Positions 8,248 through 14,786 of a stretch of 64,000 nt of DNA are shown here, piece by piece. The notes beneath the pieces are model-generated. The model was not told the DNA's origin. It did no database searches and saw only the letters and a program-made list of their open reading frames with translations. The DNA is from Micromonospora sp. HM5-17. GTDB taxonomy: Bacteria > Actinomycetota > Actinomycetes > Mycobacteriales > Micromonosporaceae. Position 1 is the stretch's first letter, and each line of letters begins with the position of its first letter. The DNA lies in NCBI RefSeq assembly GCF_003762835.1, contig NZ_RJWA01000004.1, forward strand, positions 434,001-498,000. The letters run 5' to 3'. The position numbers and the translations under genes are program-made.

Positions 8248-8454
8248 CACCCACCAGCCTTCGATGAGCAGGGCGTCCAGGACGGTTGCGGTAGGGAGGT
8301 CCAGGGCCATCTATTACGCGAAAACCTGTTTCTCTGCAAGCTGTCTTAGTTCGGCTCTCCTTGCTACGGTGGTTGCGCCGAGTGACGGGGGTCGGACGGT
8401 TGGTGATCATCACGTGCGCCTGCCGCTGCTTCATGCCAGGGCCGATGTGGCCTC

Positions 8455-10152
8455 GTGTCAGATGCGGGGGGTGTGTTGCAAGCCCAGGACGGTCCCGAGT
8501 TTGGCTGCTCGCAGCCAGGTGTCACAACAGGTAACAACGTTCCACGTCAGCGGGGGCAGGTATCTCGACAGTGGACGATGCCGCCGCAGCTAACCGGTGA
8601 CCCGCGTTTGATCCGGATTGGCGCCGGGCTCGTAGTGGATGAAGTCAATGGTTGCTTGGAGCATCTGGCCGCCAAGGCGCGGCCGAGAGTGCGGGCCCGT
8701 CAACGGCTGAGGCACGGCATCGACGACGTGTTCGCGTTGGACCCGGTGATGGGGGCACTCGACCGGATTGAGCATGACGGCATAGCTGTGGCGAGCGTCC
8801 TAGCTGACATCGGTACTGATGTATCTATTCCGGAGGCTCTGCGTACCTGGACGGCGCATGCCGTTGAGCAGTACGCCGGCGCAACCCCTCTTGGTGAACA
8901 GCGCCGTCCGATGAGGGGCTGGTGGGTGATTCAGCGTGGCGAGGGGACCGTATGGGAGCTATATGCCTGGGGACGCTGTTATCGATCCTCCGATGGAAGG
9001 CAGCGTGAGCTGCGGTTGCTGCGGTTTGGGATTGCAGGCGGTCGTGACCGTGAGCCGGCGCAGGTCGCTATCGCGGCCTACGCAACCGCCATGGGCGGTG
9101 AGGGCGTCAAGCCGGAGCCGTGGTCGCAGCAATTCCGGGTCGTGGCTCGGCCGGCAGCTGATTACGTCCGCGTTGTGGAGATCGGCCTCCTCGACGGGTC
9201 GGAGGCGATCCTCTTCGCCGGCTCCGTATCGGAGGCTGAGGCGCTCTACCGCGAGCACGGTGAGCCTGAGGTGTCGCGAGTCGTCGGCGGTGGCCACACC
9301 CGCTCGGGCGGATCTTGCTTCAAGTGCAAGCTATTCACCGGTTGCAGTGATGTCGTACGTGCTCCGGGGTTGCTTGGCCTACCGTCTCACCCCCGGGTTG
9401 CGCTGCGGAAGGTGTCCGTCAGCGACCTACGCTACTACCAGCTTTGTCCCGCTCAGTTTCGGCTTCGGTCGTGGAACCTCCCGCGGGCCGACGAGTACAG
9501 CGTCGCTGCCCGAATCGGCCAGGCTGTTCACGGCTACTTGGAGGATCTGCACCGCCGTCAGGAACGTCCGTGCAGGTTTGAGGACGTGCCAGCCGCTGGT
9601 GAGGTCTGGGCGGACCAGCGGTGGCATCTGGATCAGGCAGCTCAGGACTTGGGGGCGCAGATGCTCGCCCACCATCACCAGGTTTGCCCCCTGGATGCCC
9701 AGCCGGAGCAGGTTCGTGTAGAGCCCACGTTGGCGGTACATGACACTGCAGCTCAGGCGTTGATCATCGCAAAGCCGGACCTGTTGTATAGGGAAGGCGG
9801 CTCATGGATATGGCGTGAGATTAAGACAACCCGCCAGCAGGCGGCGGTTCGGGATCCGCTGGACGCCTATCCACAGCTGGCGTTGGCGACCATCATGCTC
9901 GCCGAGGGTGTGCTTGGTGGCGACCTTGATGGGTCGCGTGTCGAGCTGGAGATACTGCGCCCTTCTGGCGCTGATCTGGCGATCATCGATCCGTGTGATC
10001 CTTCGCGGGTGGCCAAGGCTCGGCAGGTCATGCGAGACCTGGCACAGCCGTGGCGAGAGGACGAGGGCTTTGCTCCAGCGCCGGGAAAGAACTGTCGTAC
10101 CTGTCCGGTATCACGGTGGTGCTCGGCAGCTGTTGCCGACGATGAGTCGTAA
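8455..10152 (+). CDS. Cas4/RecB-like PD-(D/E)XK nuclease with Fe-S-type cysteines
   Basis: 565 residues from GTG 8455 (an in-frame ATG at 8578 is possible; neither has a clear ribosome binding site). The C-terminal half is a RecB/Cas4-type nuclease. VSDLRYYQLCPAQF gives C331. H of GQAVHGYLEDLHRR lies further on. AKPDLLYREGG with D442 is followed by WREIKTTR with E455 and K457, and then AYPQLALATIML forms the Q-containing motif. C-terminal C547-x2-C550-x5-C556 completes, with C331, the four-cysteine iron-sulphur pattern of Cas4/AddB. A second C-x2-C-x5-C (C288, C291, C297) lies before the nuclease domain. Residues 1-280 match nothing I know. The stop is 11 bp before the next gene, so it is part of the cassette. 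Predicted role: DNA end or flap cleavage supporting the PIWI system (inference). Confidence 0.8.
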   Translation: MSDAGGVLQAQDGPEFGCSQPGVTTGNNVPRQRGQVSRQWTMPPQLTGDPRLIRIGAGLVVDEVNGCLEHLAAKARPRVRARQRLRHGIDDVFALDPVMGALDRIEHDGIAVASVLADIGTDVSIPEALRTWTAHAVEQYAGATPLGEQRRPMRGWWVIQRGEGTVWELYAWGRCYRSSDGRQRELRLLRFGIAGGRDREPAQVAIAAYATAMGGEGVKPEPWSQQFRVVARPAADYVRVVEIGLLDGSEAILFAGSVSEAEALYREHGEPEVSRVVGGGHTRSGGSCFKCKLFTGCSDVVRAPGLLGLPSHPRVALRKVSVSDLRYYQLCPAQFRLRSWNLPRADEYSVAARIGQAVHGYLEDLHRRQERPCRFEDVPAAGEVWADQRWHLDQAAQDLGAQMLAHHHQVCPLDAQPEQVRVEPTLAVHDTAAQALIIAKPDLLYREGGSWIWREIKTTRQQAAVRDPLDAYPQLALATIMLAEGVLGGDLDGSRVELEILRPSGADLAIIDPCDPSRVAKARQVMRDLAQPWREDEGFAPAPGKNCRTCPVSRWCSAAVADDES

Positions 10153-10163
10153 GGCAGGTCGCA

Positions 10164-11318
10164 GTGCATGCCACAGCCGGCGAGATCGATCTCCAACATC
10201 ATGACGGGGTCGCCCTGCTTCGGGTGGTGGCCACCGCGCTTATCGTTCTCGCAGAGCAAACCGCTCCAGACAGTCCCGTCTACCCCGACAAGGTGCAAAA
10301 GGCGTTTAATGCCCTGGTGCTGCAATGCCTTCGCAGGGGAGTTAGCCCGCCGGTCAGCGTTCCGGAGATGGCGCGGTGGGCGGCAACCAAACCCTTGGCC
10401 CAATGGCCGGTTGACCTGCCCAACGGGCTCGTGGGGGACGACGACCTGCTCGTCGATGGGGCACTGGGCCGCCCGACGCAGTTGGCCTACTCGTGGCAGG
10501 TATTCGCGGCTGACGCCGCCGCCGAGTTGTTCGAGAACAAGATCATGCACGAGGCGTTCCAGCGCTGCCGAGCCGCGCAGGCACCGGAGGCGTACACAGC
10601 GTTTCGGCGCTTGCTCATCCAGAGACCCGTACTCACCGCCTCAGAGAAGGCCTTGCTTCTGGGCGACGATCCGACGCTCAGCCCGGTAACCCACGTCATT
10701 GACGAGTGCTACGAGGAAGCCCCCGCTGCGTACCTCGATACCGACGGCACCTACGCCACCTGCGCGCGGTGCGGGTGCTTACTCAAGCCCTACGGCGACG
10801 GTTGGCTCTGCGCACTCGATCGGTGTCGGCGCGATGGCACACCGTCGGTTGACCGCCGACTTTCTGCCCGAAAGGTCGGGGGCGTGTATCACCTAAAGGC
10901 GCCGCTACGGATGTCGGTCACCGGTCCAGGGCTCGCCGAGATCGATCTGGAGCGGTCGCTGACATCCATAGGGATCGCAGTGCAGATGTGGCCGGAGTAT
11001 GACGCCTACGACCTACGAGTCTCCCTCCCCAACGGGCAGGTATGGGCAGTCGATGTCAAGGACCACAAGCAGCCGGCAATGTTGGGCGTCAACGTCAGGC
11101 CCTTCCGATCCTCGCCGCGCTACGACAAGGCTTTTCTGGTCGTGCCGAAGTATCGGTTCGAGGACAGGGAGGACTACGCGCGGGTGTTCAACCACTGGTG
11201 TCCAGACGAGGTGAAGCGACACGTCACCCTGCTCACGGACCAGGCGTTTGTGAGGCGAGTCAAGAAGGAGATCAAGGCACACGCCGTGACGCCTGCGGTG
11301 GGAGGCAAACGTGCGTAA
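10164..11318 (+). CDS. REase-fold protein of the pPIWI-RE island, with zinc ribbon
   Basis: 384 residues from GTG 10164, preceded by AAGGCAGG. The N-terminal ~190 residues are helical and unassigned. A zinc-ribbon-like cluster TCARCGC ... CALDRC follows (about 199-221). The C-terminal domain has the restriction-endonuclease core: a Glu/Asp pair in AEIDLERSL, then YDLRV and the catalytic strand WAVDVKDHKQ (D-x-K at about 297-299), followed by PRYDKAFLVVPKYR. This matches the REase component that accompanies pPIWI-RE and a DinG helicase. Its end overlaps the helicase start by 8 bp, so the two are probably translationally coupled. Predicted to nick or cut the DNA engaged by the PIWI protein; the catalytic residues look intact. 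Confidence 0.75.
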   Translation: MHATAGEIDLQHHDGVALLRVVATALIVLAEQTAPDSPVYPDKVQKAFNALVLQCLRRGVSPPVSVPEMARWAATKPLAQWPVDLPNGLVGDDDLLVDGALGRPTQLAYSWQVFAADAAAELFENKIMHEAFQRCRAAQAPEAYTAFRRLLIQRPVLTASEKALLLGDDPTLSPVTHVIDECYEEAPAAYLDTDGTYATCARCGCLLKPYGDGWLCALDRCRRDGTPSVDRRLSARKVGGVYHLKAPLRMSVTGPGLAEIDLERSLTSIGIAVQMWPEYDAYDLRVSLPNGQVWAVDVKDHKQPAMLGVNVRPFRSSPRYDKAFLVVPKYRFEDREDYARVFNHWCPDEVKRHVTLLTDQAFVRRVKKEIKAHAVTPAVGGKRA

Positions 11319-14300
11319 CCGCGCGGGCTGGCACGATGAGTTGCTCAGTGAGCTGAACAACGGCTGGCCAAAAGACCTGCTCGGGTTCCGGGCTGGCGAT
11401 CTGCTCGATATCGAATTGGCGCTGTACCTGCGCGAGCACGTGATGCCTACACGCGCGGCGGCCGACGTGTGGACCTTGTTGGGCGGCTATCCGTATAGCG
11501 AGGTGTTTGGTGACGCGCGTACCGACGAGGCTCGGCTACGCATTCGCCGCGCCCGCCACTACCTGTGGGATCGCAATCGCCGCTATCTGTGGCTGCAGGG
11601 ACTTGAGATGTACCTGACCGTGCCACAGCCGCTACGTGGCTACGACATGGATAGCCCCACCGACGTACCTCGCCGCCTCGCGCCCGCCCGCGTCGCCCGA
11701 AGGTTCGAGGTGTTCGAGAGACTACTGACGTCACCGCCGCCGTTTGAGGAGGACGCTCTTCCGATCGCCGACGCAGGTTCATATGTCTTCTACGTGCGCG
11801 ACCAGCGCCACTCGGTGTCTATCCCTGCCGAGCTGATCCAGGCGGGCCGTCAGGTGGGCCATGATCTGACCGCACTCCCAGCGGGCAAGGGCGCCCCCAT
11901 CGAGGTGGAGTGGAAGCAGCTTGAGGCAGCAGCCGCCGAAATGGATCGCCGAGAGCAGGACCTACCTGCAGCAGCGAAGCGAAACCACTGGGCCAAGCGC
12001 CTCGCCCGGGTTAGCCTGCGCGTACGCGACGAGAGCCAGGGCGCATTCGTCCCCAGCAGCGCGGTCCGCGTGGACAGGTTGATGCACATGGTCGGAATGG
12101 TCGGCGCCGGCAAGTCCACCATCCGCGATATCCTCGCGTACCAGGTCGCCACCGACCCTACCTGCATGCGTCGAGTGACGATCGTCGTGGGCGACGTGGC
12201 CGAGATGCTCACCATCGTGGAGCAGTTTCGTCGCCTCGGAGTGCCTGCCGCGCCGATCCTCGGCGCATCAACCCGGGAACGCAACATCGCGCGCCTTCAC
12301 CGACGTATCGCAAGCACTGCCGACAGCATGCTGAGCCACGAACATCCCGGCTTCACCTACCTCTCCAGCGCCTGTCCCTTAGACGCGCTGCGGGAGTTCG
12401 AGGCACACCGGGCGCTACGCATTCACGAGGCTCCGTGTACGTCACTGTTGCGGACAAGTGAGATTGAGGCCGCACAAGACGGTCCTGACACGGACGATGG
12501 CCTTCCCGTCAAGCGTAAGAAGCCGGACAAACCAAAGCGGCATGGCTGCCCGCTGTGGTACCAATGCCCGCGCCACATCGGGGCGCGTCAGCTTGTCGAT
12601 GCTCGCGTCTTGGTCGCTACTCCGGCCTCGCTGGTGCACAGCCGAGTACCGGTGCACCTCAACCGACCGGTGATGCGCTATCTCGAACTCGTCTGTCGGC
12701 TTAGCGACCTGATCATCGTGGATGAGGCCGACCGCGTGCAGATGCAACTCGATACTGCCTTCGCCCCCGCCGCGACACTCGTCGCCCAAGGATCCGAATC
12801 CTGGCTCGACGAGGTGGCCAAACACAAGCTCGATGAGCTCGCCCGCAACGGACGAATGCAGCTATCAGCCGCCGAGGCTGATGACTGGATCAACGCGGTC
12901 AACACCGTGACCGCCGCTACCGACCGCATTTACTCCTTGCTGATCAACAATGGGCAGCTGCGTCGGTGGATCAGCCAGGACCACTTCAGTGCCGCCACGC
13001 TGCACCGCAGGCTCATCAACAAGTGGTTTCCCCAAGACCATGACGACCCAGGCGACGCCGGCGGCCTGGAAGCGCAGCGAATCAGAGCCGCGATCGACCG
13101 CTTCGACAGGATCCTCGACCGGTTCCGCGATGAGCCGCTCGAACATCAGGTCGCCGTTCGCGGAGACGACATCACGCCTCTGGTCAACTCGTTGCGTGCC
13201 ATGGCGGCAGAGCTACTGCATACCCGACGAAGCGCGCAGGTTCGGCAGCGCACCCGCGACCGGCTGCTCGCGCTACTTCGGGAACTGGTGCCCATCCGTC
13301 TGCCGACGACCGACGACGACGACAACCTGCTCCTGTTCGAATTCACGCTTTTGCTGTCCGCGCTGGACTCACGCCTGAACCTGATGACCAACATGTGGGC
13401 ACGGGTGGAAGCCGCTCTCAACCTCGAGGCAACCAGCAACGTGCTGTCCCGGCGACCTCCACGCGACTACGCGCCAGTCGTGCCCGAGTCGCCTATGGGA
13501 AACGTCCTCGGTTACCAGTTCCAAGCGGGAGACCGCCACCACGACGGCGCTCAGAGCGGTGAGCTGAGGTTCTTTCGTTGCACCGGTGTCGGCCGCGAAC
13601 TCCTGCTCGAGCTCCCGAACATTCCGAAGGTGGACGACAGGCCAGGACCCAACGTCCTACTCATGTCAGCCACGAGTTGGGCGGGCACCTCCAGCCGCTA
13701 TCACCTGCACGCACCGGTCGACGCGGTGCTGCGGCCACACGACAGCGAGATCGAAGCGATTAAGCAGACCACCTTTCGGATGGAGTTCCTCTTCGCTCCT
13801 GGAAGCCAGACCGCGTTACGGCTGTCTGGAACTACACCGGCCGAGCGCCCGCAGCAACTCAAACAGATGCTAATCCAACTCGCCTGTACCGACGGCAATC
13901 TCATCGGCGCGAAGTCACTGCTGGAGCAGGAACTCGAAGACATCGACGATCCAGAGCGCCGCCGCATCCTGCTGCTGGTCGGCAGCTACGACGAAGCAGA
14001 GACAGCCGGGCGGTTCCTCGACGACCTCCCCAACTGGAAGGGCAAGGTCGCCTACCTGGTCTCTGACGATACCGACCTCGACCACACCTGGCGACTGCCC
14101 GGCGACGATGCCAAGCTGCACCTTCCAAGGGGGGAGATCACTGAGTTCGCCACGACCGGTCAGCAGATCCTCGTCGCCCCACTGCTGGCAGTCGAGCGCG
14201 GCCACAACATCGTCGTCTCTGACGGCAAAGCAGCCATCGGTAGCGTCTACTTCCTTGCCCGCCCCCACCACCGCCCTGACGACATCTCGCTTGCCACGCA

Positions 14301-14760
14301 AAGCATCAACGACTGGGCGGTGCGCTATATCCGAGGCGCTGAACGAGAGTTTCAGCAGCTCGCGCTCGCCGAAGCTACGCCCGACGCCGCTGGTCTTCGA
14401 TTCCGTCGCGAGGCTCGGAGGAAGTGGAACCGCTACCTCACTCGCCGCATGGCTTGGACCAGCCTTCCTCCGGACGAAAAAGCCTCGTTCACCTGGGACC
14501 AACTCGTTGTGATCTGGCAGGTCATCGGTCGGCTCGTACGCGGCGGTGTGCCGGCCCGGGTCAACTTTGTCGACGGCGCCTTCTCCCCCCTGGAAGCCGG
14601 CCACCGAGGCGCCGACACGCCGGCCACCAGCCTATTGGTCAGCATGCGCGAACAGCTGAGGCCCTACTTTGACGAGTACTCCGGTGCCACGCCCATAGAC
14701 CGGTCACTGGTCAAGGCACTCTACGAGCCGCTGTACAAGGCCCTGCGTGAAATGAGCTGA
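11311..14760 (+). CDS. DinG/XPD-like superfamily 2 helicase of the pPIWI-RE island
   Basis: 1149 residues from GTG 11311 with GGGAGG ahead. Walker A is GMVGAGKST (262-270, K268) and the Walker B/DEAD box is LIIVDEAD (471-474). Between them four cysteines, C355, C376, C413 and C419 (GCPLWYQCPRH), fit the Fe-S cluster domain of XPD/DinG helicases. Late motifs include LLMSATSWAG (about 785) and QVIGRLVR (1070-1077), the arginine-finger motif VI. The ~250-residue N-terminal extension and the large insertion between motifs II and III are unlike housekeeping DinG. Likely role: ATP-driven opening of DNA or R-loops so that the PIWI and nuclease partners can act. It sits between the REase and PIWI genes in the usual island order. 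Confidence 0.85.
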   Translation: MRNRAGWHDELLSELNNGWPKDLLGFRAGDLLDIELALYLREHVMPTRAAADVWTLLGGYPYSEVFGDARTDEARLRIRRARHYLWDRNRRYLWLQGLEMYLTVPQPLRGYDMDSPTDVPRRLAPARVARRFEVFERLLTSPPPFEEDALPIADAGSYVFYVRDQRHSVSIPAELIQAGRQVGHDLTALPAGKGAPIEVEWKQLEAAAAEMDRREQDLPAAAKRNHWAKRLARVSLRVRDESQGAFVPSSAVRVDRLMHMVGMVGAGKSTIRDILAYQVATDPTCMRRVTIVVGDVAEMLTIVEQFRRLGVPAAPILGASTRERNIARLHRRIASTADSMLSHEHPGFTYLSSACPLDALREFEAHRALRIHEAPCTSLLRTSEIEAAQDGPDTDDGLPVKRKKPDKPKRHGCPLWYQCPRHIGARQLVDARVLVATPASLVHSRVPVHLNRPVMRYLELVCRLSDLIIVDEADRVQMQLDTAFAPAATLVAQGSESWLDEVAKHKLDELARNGRMQLSAAEADDWINAVNTVTAATDRIYSLLINNGQLRRWISQDHFSAATLHRRLINKWFPQDHDDPGDAGGLEAQRIRAAIDRFDRILDRFRDEPLEHQVAVRGDDITPLVNSLRAMAAELLHTRRSAQVRQRTRDRLLALLRELVPIRLPTTDDDDNLLLFEFTLLLSALDSRLNLMTNMWARVEAALNLEATSNVLSRRPPRDYAPVVPESPMGNVLGYQFQAGDRHHDGAQSGELRFFRCTGVGRELLLELPNIPKVDDRPGPNVLLMSATSWAGTSSRYHLHAPVDAVLRPHDSEIEAIKQTTFRMEFLFAPGSQTALRLSGTTPAERPQQLKQMLIQLACTDGNLIGAKSLLEQELEDIDDPERRRILLLVGSYDEAETAGRFLDDLPNWKGKVAYLVSDDTDLDHTWRLPGDDAKLHLPRGEITEFATTGQQILVAPLLAVERGHNIVVSDGKAAIGSVYFLARPHHRPDDISLATQSINDWAVRYIRGAEREFQQLALAEATPDAAGLRFRREARRKWNRYLTRRMAWTSLPPDEKASFTWDQLVVIWQVIGRLVRGGVPARVNFVDGAFSPLEAGHRGADTPATSLLVSMREQLRPYFDEYSGATPIDRSLVKALYEPLYKALREMS

Positions 14761-14786
14761 CCCGTCTACCGCGAGGAGTCGAATCG

